Source: Thaumarchaeota archaeon S13
Lineage (GTDB): Archaea; Thermoproteota; Nitrososphaeria; Nitrososphaerales; Nitrosopumilaceae
DNA length: 12,209 bases
Direction: 5' to 3'
Assembly: GCA_003724275.1 (NCBI GenBank)
Contig: RHFA01000038.1
Location: forward strand, 1-12,209
Numbering within the stretch: the stretch's first letter is position 1; every line of letters starts with the position of its first letter. The translations under genes were made by a program, and so were the position numbers. Positions 1-6,645 of this stretch are shown here, piece after piece. The notes under the pieces are model-generated. The model was not told the DNA's origin and searched no databases. It saw only the letters and a list, made by a program, of their open reading frames with translations.

Positions 1-236
1 GTAGTGCTCTTGTCCATGAATGTCCATTCTTCGTGGGTCCGGGCACGGCGCATGACAGATCGCCTGATCGCCTTTGACATCAGGCAAGCCGATTTTAAGG
101 TTGTATATATCCATTCGCAGCCTGCGTGCCCCCGGTTGTCCGCCCCAACAATGCACATGGGGTGCAGCAGAAACGCCTCACTGGGGTCGCAGCCGCGCCG
201 GATCATTGTTGCTTGGCGCATGAACAGATAGCGCAT
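1..236 (-). CDS. Unrecognised protein, partial, runs off left edge; probable continuation of the 203-463 gene
   Basis: An open minus-strand frame runs from a stop at 291-293 to the window edge with no further stop; its first ATG is at 236. From that ATG it gives about 78 codons starting MRYLFMRQATMIRRGCDPSE, rich in Met, Arg and Cys, and ending at the edge in a basic, probably helical stretch. I do not recognise the family. Hand-counted GC by codon position over these codons is about 50%, 51% and 69%, the third-position peak expected of a real reading frame in a GC-rich genome. The frame overlaps the end of the 203-463 frame. It most likely continues that gene after a one-base loss in the run of seven G and five A (minus strand) at 260-271, which would join AAVGG to GKIAIYGSQP. 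It could instead be a separate gene starting at 236. The C-terminus lies outside the window. Confidence 0.5.
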   Translation of the reverse strand, partial: MRYLFMRQATMIRRGCDPSEAFLLHPMCIVGADNRGHAGCEWIYTTLKSACLMSKAIRRSVMRRARTHEEWTFMDKST

Positions 237-463
237 CGGTTGAGAGCCATAGATGGCAATTTTTCCCCCCCAACGGCAGCTACAAACGCCTCATATGTCA
301 TCTCCTGCGGATCGCAGGCATCTGTGCATTCCACGTGACCCTTGTCGTATCCAGGGTGGTTCCTGACCTCGCTCAGGAGTCCATGGGGGACATACTTGCA
401 AAACGGCACTACAACTACCGTCTCCGTTTCAATCCTGCATAGATCGCACATTGAGCGAGCCAT
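203..463 (-). CDS. Small Cys-rich hypothetical protein, likely the 5' part of a frameshifted gene
   Basis: The 86-codon frame begins MARSMCDLCRIET. The ATG at 463 was chosen over an in-frame TTG at 469 because a TATA-like box sits about 26 bases upstream, as at the other promoters here. Cys occurs at residues 6 and 9 (CDLC), 22, 46 and 50, with His at 27, 36 and 43. Read to its own stop, the frame adds RCAICSC (Cys 77, 80, 82), so two CxxC pairs could form a zinc knuckle. Against that, the frame after about residue 66 competes with a longer open frame that shows a GC3 peak and runs off the left edge. The real protein therefore probably shifts frame in the G/A tract at 260-271 and loses the CAIC pair. 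Third-position GC over the first 66 codons is about 61%. No signal peptide or membrane segment is evident. Function unknown; metal binding is inferred from the cysteines only. Confidence 0.5.
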   Translation of the reverse strand: MARSMCDLCRIETETVVVVPFCKYVPHGLLSEVRNHPGYDKGHVECTDACDPQEMTYEAFVAAVGGEKLPSMALNRCAICSCAKQQ

Positions 464-481
464 CGTCAATGTGGTGTGATC

Positions 482-495
482 GATTTTACTTAAAA
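482..495 (-). promoter_or_regulatory. TATA-like box for the left-edge gene
   Basis: The minus strand reads TTTTAAGTAAAATC, centred about 26 bases before the ATG at 463. That is the distance expected between an archaeal TATA box and the transcription start of a leaderless mRNA. The box supports the 463 start. Confidence 0.5.
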
Positions 496-521
496 GGCGG
501 ATCCGTGTGGCGGTCTAGGCA

Positions 522-540
522 GATAATCGTTCAGATTATC
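522..540. repeat. Perfect inverted repeat, possible operator or hairpin
   Basis: GATAATC (522-528), loop GTTCA, then GATTATC (534-540): a 7-base perfect dyad with a 5-base spacer. It lies about 60-77 bases upstream of the ATG at 463, a position suited to a regulator site. No regulator is known for it, and no U tract follows that would make it a convincing terminator. Confidence 0.45.
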
Positions 541-665
541 AATTTTAGTCATTTTATACTTATTTTTGACTCCAAAGCACAAATTTTAATTGAAATGTGG
601 CCATATATAGCCATATTTGACAACTGCGAGATCATCATAAACGCTTGACGACGGTGGACACGCAT

Positions 666-1987
666 TCAACCCCCGCGCAGGCGCTCCTCGATGAGCGACC
701 TCGCCGTGGCGGGGTCGGCCCTGCCGCCGCACCGCCTCATGACCATGCCCATGACGTGGTTGACGGCCGCCGGCGAGGCGCGCGCGTCGGCGACGGCCTT
801 TGGGTTGGCGGCCATGACCTCCTCGACGGCGCGCGCGATCTCGCCGGCGTCATCGACGGGCCGCAGGCCCAGCGAGTCGACCGTCTCGGCGAGCGTCGCG
901 CCGGACCGGACCATCGACTGCAGTCGCGCGCCTCGCGCGTCTCTAGCAGGCCCATAAGGTCAGTCGTGATGATGTTGGCGAGCTCGCGCGAGTTCTCGCC
1001 GGTCCGCGCCGCGTCGTACAGGCGCGCAAAGTGCGGCTCGGAGGAGAGGACGTCGGCGACCTGGGCCTGCATGCCATCCTCGGCGGCGTAGCGGCGCCTC
1101 CGCGAGGCGATGCTCTCTGGCAGCGACGCGCGGATCTGCGCGACGGCGCCAGAGACGCCCACGGGAGGTATGTCGTGCTCTATGAGGTAGCGGTAGTCCT
1201 GATCGGCCTCCTTTGAGCGCGCGCCCACCGTCGTGCGCCTGCGCTCGTCCCACTGGCGCGTCTCCTGGACCGTCTCTAGGCCGTGCTCGACGTTGCCGGC
1301 CTGCCTCGCAATCTCGTACTCTACGGCCCGCCCGATGTCGTGGAACGAGGTCACGTTCTTTATCTCGACCCTGTTGCCCCCCTCTATCGAGACGTTGGCG
1401 TCGGCGCGCATCGCGCCCTCCAGCGACGTGTCCGAGACGCCGAGGTTCTCCAGCATGTCGTGCAGTATGCCGAGAAACTCGCGCACCTCGCGCGCGCCGC
1501 GCATGTCCGGCCCCGTGACGATCTCGACGAGCGGCGTGCCGGCCCTGTTATAGTCGACTAGCGTGTCGCCCGCGCTCCCCCCCTCGCCGCCATAGACGAT
1601 GCGGCCGGGGTCCTCCTCCAGCTGGACCCTCTCTATCGAGACTGTCCGGTCCCCCACGGCGACGGAGCCGCCGTGGCCCACGCTCGAGGGCCCATAGAGG
1701 TCGAGCTGCGTTATCTGGTAGTTCTTTGGGAGGTCGGGGTAAAAGTAGTTTTTGCGAAAGAAGCGCAGCGTGCCGGGCACCTCGCAGCCAAGCGAGAGCG
1801 CGATCGCCGCAGCGCGCCTCACGGCCTCGCCGTTGAGGCGCGGGAGCGTGCCGGGCAGGCCCATGCACGTCGCGCAGACGTTCGTGTTTGGTGCCATGCC
1901 GCGATAGTCTGCCCTGCACGCGCAAAAGAGCTTGCTGTTGAGCGTCGTGAGCTGGCAGTGTATCTCGAGGCCGATCTTTGCGCTCAC
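666..1987 (-). CDS. gatB: Asp-tRNA(Asn) amidotransferase subunit B, with an apparent frameshift
   Basis: GatB binds the misacylated tRNA and activates the aspartyl side chain with ATP, so that ammonia from GatA converts it to Asn-tRNA(Asn). The N-terminus carries GLEIHCQL (residues 6-13) and a zinc-type Cys set, C22-x-C24 and C38-x2-C41. The family signature DYNRAGTPLVEIVTGPD follows in the cradle domain. The start is GTG at 1987, which overlaps the gatA stop in the sequence GTGA. The frame breaks at about 917-932: after LMGLLETREAR the product leaves the family, while the C-terminal helical and YqeY-like tail (LQSMVRSGATLAETVDSLGL to LIEERLRGG) continues in another frame and ends at 666. The span of 1322 bases is one short of a multiple of three. 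Restored length is about 440 residues, slightly under the usual 470 or so. The break lies in a repetitive GCGCGCGAGGCGCGCGAC-type stretch, so a sequencing error is the likeliest cause; a true pseudogene would also look like this. Confidence 0.93.
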
Positions 1988-3441
1988 AGTGCGGGCACCC
2001 CCATGTCGTCGGCTGCCCCCTCGAGCGCGGCGGCGACGCCGAGAAGGCGCGCGTCCTCGCCGGCCCGCCCGACCAGCTGCATGCCCACTGGCAGGCCGTC
2101 GCACAGCGTGAAGGGGACCGACACTGCGGGCCGGCCCGTCAGGTTTGCGAGGACCGTGTTCGAGTCCATCCTGAAGAGCTCGACGGGGTCGTCGATCTTT
2201 TCGCCCACGCGAAACGGCGGGACCGGCACCGTCGGAGACAGCATGCACGCAAGGCCCCGCGACGAGAACGCCGAGTCGGCCTCGGAGGCAAGGACGTCGC
2301 GCGCCCGCAGGGCCTTGAGATAGTACCTGCCCGCGTGGCCCGCGGACGGGACAAACCCGCCGAGTATCATGCGCCTCTGGACCTCAGGGCCGAGGCGAGA
2401 GCGCGCCGCAGTGACGTACGCGCCGTGCTCGTACCCGTCGGGAGGCATGTCATAGCCGTAGCGTATGTTGTCATAGCGCGCGAGGTTGCTTCCGGCCTCG
2501 GCGGCGGTGAGGACATAGTAGGCGGCCACGGAGAGGCCCTCGTGGGCCAGGTCGACGTCGACGACGCTCGCGCCGAGGGACTCTAGCGCGCCGGCGGCGC
2601 GGCGCGCGGCGCGGCCCACGCAGGTCGACCTGTCGACCTCGCGCGCGTCGACGCCCACGACGAGGCCCTCGACGCCGTCGCGCAGGTGCGCCGTGTGGCC
2701 GCCGGCCGGGCCCGCGCGGCGGGTCGTGTCGTCCATCGGGTCATGGCCGGCCATCGCGTCCATCATCATGGCCGCGTCGCGCACGCTGCGGGCCATCGGG
2801 CCTATCTGCTCAATGCTGTTTGCGTACGAGACGAGGCCGTGCCTGCTCACGCGCCCGTACGTCGGCTTGAGGCCCACAATGGAGCAAAAGCTAGCTGGGT
2901 TGCGCACAGAGCCACCCGTGTCCGAGCCGAGGGCCGCGGCGCACTCTAGCGCGCTCACGGCCACGGCGCTGCCCCCCGACGAGCCCCCGGGGACGCGATC
3001 GGTGTCCCACGGGTTGCGGCTGGGCCCGAACGAGCTAAACTCCGTCGTGATCCCCATGGCAAACTCGTCCATGTTTGTCTTGCCCACGACGATGGCGCCG
3101 GCGCCGCGCAGGCGCGACACGGCAGTCGCGTCGTACGGCGAGCGGTACGACTCGAGCATGCGCGAGCAGCACGTCGTCGGCCCGCGCGAGACGCAAATGT
3201 TGTCCTTTACTGCCAGCGGCGCGCCGGCTAGCGGGCCGACGTCCCTGCCGGCCCGCGCGTCCCTGTCGACGCGAGCGGCCTCCCCGAGCGCGCCCGGATC
3301 CAGCGAGACGTACGCGTGCAGGACGCCGTCGTGCCTTGCAATCCTCTCCAGCGTCGCGGCCATCTGCTCCTCGGCTGACACGTCGCCCGATCGCACGCCC
3401 TCGGCGTACTCGGCGAGGCCCAGGGCCAGGTTTGCCGTCAT
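1984..3441 (-). CDS. gatA: Asp-tRNA(Asn) amidotransferase subunit A (amidase)
   Basis: GatA hydrolyses glutamine and passes the ammonia through a channel to GatB in the cytosolic GatCAB complex. The 485-residue product is full length and carries the amidase-signature Ser-cisSer-Lys triad: Lys79 in PLAVKDNI, Ser154 in PGGSSGGS and Ser178 in GSDTGGSVR. The family stretch SIVGLKPTYGRVSRHGLVSY follows. This numbering equals what I recall for characterised bacterial GatA (K79, S154, S178), which supports the ATG at 3441 rather than the upstream in-frame start at 3510. Residue 181 is Asn in VRNPAS, where Gln is more usual (IRQPAS), a mild oddity. The start overlaps the gatC stop as ATGA, and the stop overlaps the gatB start as GTGA, so the three subunits are probably translationally coupled. 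Asparagine rather than glutamine formation is inferred from archaeal biology, where GatDE makes Gln-tRNA. Confidence 0.96.
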   Translation of the reverse strand: MTANLALGLAEYAEGVRSGDVSAEEQMAATLERIARHDGVLHAYVSLDPGALGEAARVDRDARAGRDVGPLAGAPLAVKDNICVSRGPTTCCSRMLESYRSPYDATAVSRLRGAGAIVVGKTNMDEFAMGITTEFSSFGPSRNPWDTDRVPGGSSGGSAVAVSALECAAALGSDTGGSVRNPASFCSIVGLKPTYGRVSRHGLVSYANSIEQIGPMARSVRDAAMMMDAMAGHDPMDDTTRRAGPAGGHTAHLRDGVEGLVVGVDAREVDRSTCVGRAARRAAGALESLGASVVDVDLAHEGLSVAAYYVLTAAEAGSNLARYDNIRYGYDMPPDGYEHGAYVTAARSRLGPEVQRRMILGGFVPSAGHAGRYYLKALRARDVLASEADSAFSSRGLACMLSPTVPVPPFRVGEKIDDPVELFRMDSNTVLANLTGRPAVSVPFTLCDGLPVGMQLVGRAGEDARLLGVAAALEGAADDMGVPAL

Positions 3442-3710
3442 CGCAGGCCCGGCGAGCGCACGTGCTCGCCGCCCTCCCCCTTTAGGTGTCCCATGAGGCC
3501 CTCGGGGCACTCTTCGGCCTCGTCGGCCCGAAGGTCGCCCACGTCGACGGCCTCCCCGGCCGGCGCGCCGCCCTCCAGGCCCACCTCGTCGAGGCGCTCA
3601 AAGTAGCCGACCATCTTTTGGACCTTTGGCACGTGTGCCGCCGCGTCGCCGGCCCCTATCTTCATGAGGGCCGCGACGCGGACGACCTCGGACTCTGTTA
3701 TCGCCGGCAT
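3438..3710 (-). CDS. gatC: Asp-tRNA(Asn) amidotransferase subunit C
   Basis: This 90-residue protein (MPAITESEVVRVAALMKIGA...) has the size and layout of GatC, the small subunit that wraps around the GatA/GatB interface and stabilises the complex. An N-terminal helix is followed by VPKVQKMVGYFERLDEVGLE, matching the family's second helix, and an acidic middle (VGDLRADEAEECPEG) resembles the family's D/E-rich linker. The C-terminus, EHVRSPGLR, corresponds to the usual 'VP' tail. The ATG at 3710 lies 12 bases after the aspS stop with a GGGGAG ribosome-binding sequence between. The end overlaps the gatA ATG by 4 bases. Sequence alone is weak for so short a family, but the position before gatA and gatB makes the call firm. 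Confidence 0.93.
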   Translation of the reverse strand: MPAITESEVVRVAALMKIGAGDAAAHVPKVQKMVGYFERLDEVGLEGGAPAGEAVDVGDLRADEAEECPEGLMGHLKGEGGEHVRSPGLR

Positions 3711-3716
3711 CGCGCG

Positions 3717-3722
3717 CTCCCC
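3717..3722 (-). promoter_or_regulatory. Ribosome-binding site of gatC
   Basis: GGGGAG directly follows the aspS stop codon and sits 6 bases before the gatC ATG. The first gene of the operon has no such leader, so internal cistrons here appear to use Shine-Dalgarno initiation while the first cistron is leaderless. Confidence 0.55.
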
Positions 3723-5024
3723 CTATGGCGTCAGCCTGTCGACGTCGCGCGGGTAGAACGTCGCGTCCTTTATGTCAGGCGTGCCGGTCAGGGCCATGAG
3801 GAGGCGCTCCAGGCCGATCCCACAGCCGGCATGCGGTGGCATTCCATAGTCAAACGTGCGCAGGTGATAGTCAAACGCCGCAGTGTCCATGCCCTTGGCG
3901 GACATGCGCGCCTCGAGGCCTGCCCTGTCTGACACCCTCGAGCTCCCCGAGGAGATCTCGAGGTCGCCGAACATCAGGTCAAAGGACTCGGACGTCTTGC
4001 CGTCCGGCGAGGCCTTGACGTAGAACGGCTTTGGGCCGAGCGGCCAGTCGTGCACAAAGTAAAACCCCGAGATGCCCGCCTTGCGCAGCTCGGTCGGGTA
4101 GAGGTCCTCGCCCCACCTGGTTCGCGCGCCGGCGGCTCGCAGCTCATCTACCATCTCGGTGTACGTGCGGCGCGGTATTTTCTGCGGGATGTCCGGCACG
4201 CTGATCGCGCCCTCGGTGCCGGCGTGCGAGGATATCGCCGACGCCGCGGCGCGCACGATCGCCTCGACCCTGTCCATGATGTCGTGCTGGTCGGCAAAGG
4301 CCTCCTCGAGGTCTATCGAGATCGCCTCGGAGAGGTGGCGCGGCGTGCGCGAGGCCTCGGCGCGGAATATCGGCGCGATCTCGAACACCTTTTCAAAGGA
4401 CATCGTGAGCTGCTCCTTGTAGAGCTGCGGGCTCTGCGCGAGGAACGCGCGCCTGTGGTAGTAGAATATCGAAAAGAGCGACGCGCCGCCCTCCGTCGCC
4501 GTGCTTATGAGCTTGGGCGTGTTTACCTCGACAAAGTCCTCCTGCGCGAAATACGCGCGTATTGCGCCCAGCGCGGCGTTTCTGGCGTTGAATATGTCCT
4601 GCAGGACGCCGCGGCGCAGGTCGACGGCGCGCAGCTCGAGGCGCGTGTCGATGTTTTTCACCGTGCGCGCCATCGGGTCAAAGGGCGGAGTCTTTTCGAC
4701 GCGCGAGTGGACGTGGATGGACTCGAGGGCGACCTCGACGCCGGCCGGCGCCCTGGGCGACGCCCTGAGCGTGCCCGTCACGGTGACGACAGAGTGGGGC
4801 TTTAGCGACGAGGCGGCCTCGCGGGCATCGTCGGGGCACTCGCCGGACTTTGCGACGACCTGCGCGCTGCCGCGCTTGTCGCGCACGGTGAGAAACGATA
4901 TGGCCCCGTGCCGGCGCGCCGCGAGGACCCATCCGGCGATCGTCACCCTCTCGCCGGCCATCCCCGCGCCCAGGTCCGCCGTGTAGTGGGTCCTCCGCGG
5001 AGCGGCGGCCTCGCTTGCTGGCAT
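3723..5024 (-). CDS. aspS: Aspartyl-tRNA synthetase, predicted non-discriminating (Asp/Asn)
   Basis: AspRS attaches aspartate to tRNA(Asp); the non-discriminating form also charges tRNA(Asn), giving the GatCAB substrate. The 433-residue product is the archaeal/eukaryal type: an N-terminal OB-fold (about residues 25-105) binds the anticodon and a class II catalytic domain follows. Visible landmarks are motif 1 around 164-170, the amino-acid loop QSPQLYK at 197-203, motif 2 FRAE at 220-223, motif 3 GLER at 404-407 and the C-terminal DRLTP. Two OB-fold positions set specificity in Thermococcus kodakarensis AspRS, Trp26 and Lys85. By hand alignment they are Leu34 (GWVL) and Pro93 (SPRAPAG) here. 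Loss of the Lys, with Pro in its place, is the non-discriminating pattern. The gene leads the gatCAB operon, which fits the same conclusion. The ATG at 5024 lies about 29 bases from a TATA-like box. Confidence 0.95.
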   Translation of the reverse strand: MPASEAAAPRRTHYTADLGAGMAGERVTIAGWVLAARRHGAISFLTVRDKRGSAQVVAKSGECPDDAREAASSLKPHSVVTVTGTLRASPRAPAGVEVALESIHVHSRVEKTPPFDPMARTVKNIDTRLELRAVDLRRGVLQDIFNARNAALGAIRAYFAQEDFVEVNTPKLISTATEGGASLFSIFYYHRRAFLAQSPQLYKEQLTMSFEKVFEIAPIFRAEASRTPRHLSEAISIDLEEAFADQHDIMDRVEAIVRAAASAISSHAGTEGAISVPDIPQKIPRRTYTEMVDELRAAGARTRWGEDLYPTELRKAGISGFYFVHDWPLGPKPFYVKASPDGKTSESFDLMFGDLEISSGSSRVSDRAGLEARMSAKGMDTAAFDYHLRTFDYGMPPHAGCGIGLERLLMALTGTPDIKDATFYPRDVDRLTP

Positions 5025-5045
5025 CGCGGGGCGCGCGCGCGGGGC

Positions 5046-5060
5046 TTGTAATTAATTTTT
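5046..5060 (-). promoter_or_regulatory. TATA-like box of the aspS-gatCAB operon
   Basis: The minus strand reads AAAAATTAATTACAA inside sequence that is otherwise nearly all G and C. Its centre is about 29 bases before the aspS ATG, so transcription should start at or next to that ATG. No other promoter-like block is seen before gatC, gatA or gatB. Confidence 0.6.
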
Positions 5061-5252
5061 CACGCCCGCGCGCCCCGCGGCGCGGCGGGCCGAACCCCCA
5101 CGGCGGCGCGGCGGCCCCGGATCGCCGCCCCCCTGGCCTGGCCGCGGCCGTGCCCCCGCGTGCGCGCACCCTGGAGAGGGGGGCAGGATCTTTTGGCCGC
5201 GTCGCCGGCCGGCCCCCAAGGCCCCCTCCCGGCGCGGCGGCGGCGCCCACAG

Positions 5253-5260
5253 TTCATAAG
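5253..5260 (+). promoter_or_regulatory. TATA-like box of purP
   Basis: TTCATAAG is the only AT-rich stretch just upstream of purP, centred about 27 bases before the TTG at 5284. It fits a leaderless transcript. The rest of the 259-base gap between the divergent aspS and purP (5025-5283) is extremely GC-rich, contains no plus-strand ATG-initiated gene-like frame and shows no other clear signal. Confidence 0.45.
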
Positions 5261-5283
5261 CGAGCGCGCGAGGCGCCGCGGCG

Positions 5284-6309
5284 TTGGCGGCGATCGCGAC
5301 GCTCGGGTCCCACTGCGCGCTGCAGGTCCTCAAGGGCGCGCGCGACGAGGGCCTGCGCTCTGTCCTTGTCTGCGAGAGGTCGCGCGAGTCCCTCTATAGG
5401 AGGTTTGCGTTCATCGACGAGGTCATCGCCGTGGACTCTTTCACCGAGATAGCCGGCGACGGCGCGGCGGCCTCGGCCCTCGAGTCCAGCGGCGCGGTCC
5501 TTGTCCCGCACGGGACGCTCGTCGCGCAAATGTCGCACGCCGACGTCGAGGCCATACGGGCCCCCGTGTTTGGCAACCGCCACATCCTGCGCTGGGAGTC
5601 AGACCGCGACATGAAGGAGAGGCTCATGCGCGAGGCGGGCCTGCCCACGCCGCGCGCCGTGGACGGCCCTGGCGAGATTAGCGGCATGACGATAGCAAAG
5701 AGGCAGGGGGCCGCAGGCGGCAAGGGGTACTTTGTCTCCTCGAGCAGCGAGGAGTATGAGAAAAAGCGCGCGCGCCTCATAGCCGACGGCGTGATCTCCG
5801 GGGACGAGAGGCTCTACCTGCAAGAGTACATTCCCGGCGTGCTCGCCTACCTGCAGTACTTTTACTCGCCGCTCACCGGGACGCTAGAGTTCTTTGGCGT
5901 GGACTCTAGGCACGAGTCGGACATTGACGGCCTCGCGCGCATCCCCGCCGACTCGCAGGCGCCCTCCATGGCGCCGTCCTTTAACGTGATCGCCAACAGC
6001 GCAATGGTCCTGCGCGAGTCGCTCCTCCCGCGCGTCTACGAGATGGGCGAGTCCTTTGTCGAGGCGTCCGCGCGCCTCGTAAAGCCCGGCATGAACGGCC
6101 CGTTCTGCATAGAGGGCGTCTATGACGACGAGGCGAGGTTTACGGCCTTTGAGTTCTCCGCGCGGATTGTCGCGGGCACCAACATCTACATGTCCGGCTC
6201 GCCGTACACGGCCCTGATCCACGACGAGCCGATGAGCATGGGAAGGCGGATTGCGCGCGAGGTCAGGCTCGCAGAGGCCGAGTCGCGCCTTGACGACGTG
6301 ACGACGTGA
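5284..6309 (+). CDS. purP: Formate-dependent AICAR formyl ligase (PurP)
   Basis: PurP is the archaeal enzyme that forms FAICAR from AICAR, formate and ATP, the penultimate step of IMP synthesis. It is an ATP-grasp protein. Visible family blocks are IATLGSHCALQVLKGARDEG (residues 4-23), VPHGTL, FGNRHILRWESDRDMKERL, the glycine-rich GAAGGKGYF, YLQYFYSPLTGTLEFFGVD, ESDIDGLARIPA, PGMNGPFCIEGVY and FEFSARIVAGTNIYM. The product is 341 residues against about 360 in Methanocaldococcus; all of the shortfall I can see is at the N-terminus, where roughly 15-17 residues before IATLGSH are missing. The frame is open upstream only to a TAA at 5257-5259, and TTG at 5284 is the only usable start in it, so either the protein is naturally short or a frame error lies upstream. 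The gene diverges from aspS and stands alone on the plus strand. Confidence 0.95.
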   Translation: MAAIATLGSHCALQVLKGARDEGLRSVLVCERSRESLYRRFAFIDEVIAVDSFTEIAGDGAAASALESSGAVLVPHGTLVAQMSHADVEAIRAPVFGNRHILRWESDRDMKERLMREAGLPTPRAVDGPGEISGMTIAKRQGAAGGKGYFVSSSSEEYEKKRARLIADGVISGDERLYLQEYIPGVLAYLQYFYSPLTGTLEFFGVDSRHESDIDGLARIPADSQAPSMAPSFNVIANSAMVLRESLLPRVYEMGESFVEASARLVKPGMNGPFCIEGVYDDEARFTAFEFSARIVAGTNIYMSGSPYTALIHDEPMSMGRRIAREVRLAEAESRLDDVTT

Positions 6310-6375
6310 CCGGAGGGCAGGCAGGGCTGTCGCGCCTTGGCGGGACACGGTCGCGTTTGTGTCTGGCAGCGCAGT

Positions 6376-6391
6376 GCCCGCATGTGCGGGC
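6376..6391. repeat. Short hairpin downstream of purP
   Basis: GCCCGCA and TGCGGGC are complementary around a two-base centre; in practice this makes a 5-base stem with a CATGTG loop. It lies about 67 bases after the purP stop and could slow transcription, but no U run follows. Confidence 0.3.
6379..6391. repeat. 13-base direct repeat, left copy (right copy 7773-7785)
   Basis: CGCATGTGCGGGC occurs here and again at 7773-7785, so the two copies bracket the methyltransferase gene and its promoter. In GC-rich sequence of this length a 13-mer can recur by chance. It is noted because of its position around a gene of different base composition. Confidence 0.3.
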
Positions 6392-6645
6392 GTTTCATGT
6401 GTACTCGGCATGTCCAAGCAGGCCAGCCGGGGGAACATGCTAGGCGCGTCGGGATCACCATGCTCGAGCTTCTGCCCATGGCAGCGTGCCATGTGCCACG
6501 ACCCTGGGCTGTGTGCCGCCTCGCCGGCGCAGCAGGTGGCGGCCAGTCGAGCAGCCCTTCCAGGCATGCCGCCGGCGTGCGCGCCAGGTCCACGACGGAC
6601 GCCACGGTGATCCTGCCCTATTCCCCGTTAAAGTGGATCAGGCGG

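Larger units (their letters stand above)
464..665. other. AT-rich intergenic island between gatB and the left-edge gene
   Basis: This 202-base gap is far more AT-rich than the rest of the window (14 G/C of 60 at 541-600). It holds the TATA-like box at 482-495 and a perfect inverted repeat at 522-540. At 598-613 there is a 16-base palindrome with one mismatched pair (TGGCCATA then TATAGCCA). The 7-mer GCCATAT occurs at 600-606 and again at 610-616, ten bases apart. The gatB transcript ends into this island, but I see no clean run of T on the minus strand that would mark a terminator. A 65-codon plus-strand frame at 451-648 is judged spurious. Confidence 0.6.
6310..6645. other. Convergent intergenic region without a credible gene
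   Basis: These 336 bases separate the 3' ends of purP (plus) and the methyltransferase (minus). Frames crossing it on both strands are Cys/Ser/Arg-rich, lack domains and look like chance. It holds a short hairpin at 6376-6391 and one copy of a 13-base repeat whose other copy lies beyond the methyltransferase. No convincing terminator T tract is present on either strand, and I see no tRNA or other structured RNA. Confidence 0.55.

Noticed and set aside
4..231. Plus-strand 75-codon frame at the left edge
   Set aside because: It lies antisense to the minus-strand frame that has the GC3 peak, and it has no upstream signal or family resemblance.
451..648. 65-codon plus-strand frame in the AT-rich island
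   Set aside because: It starts inside the opposite gene and runs through its promoter and the dyads; it has no TATA box or ribosome-binding site, and the Ile/Phe-rich composition follows from AT content.
1673..2323. Long plus-strand frames opposite gatB, gatA, aspS, purL and purQ
   Set aside because: High GC removes stop codons on the antisense strand; the products are Arg/Ala/Val-rich shadows, while the minus-strand genes have clear family motifs.
5015..5452. Plus-strand 145-codon frame across the aspS-purP gap
   Set aside because: Arg/Pro/Ala-rich low-complexity product typical of GC-rich noncoding DNA; it overlaps both real genes in other frames and does not supply the missing PurP N-terminus.
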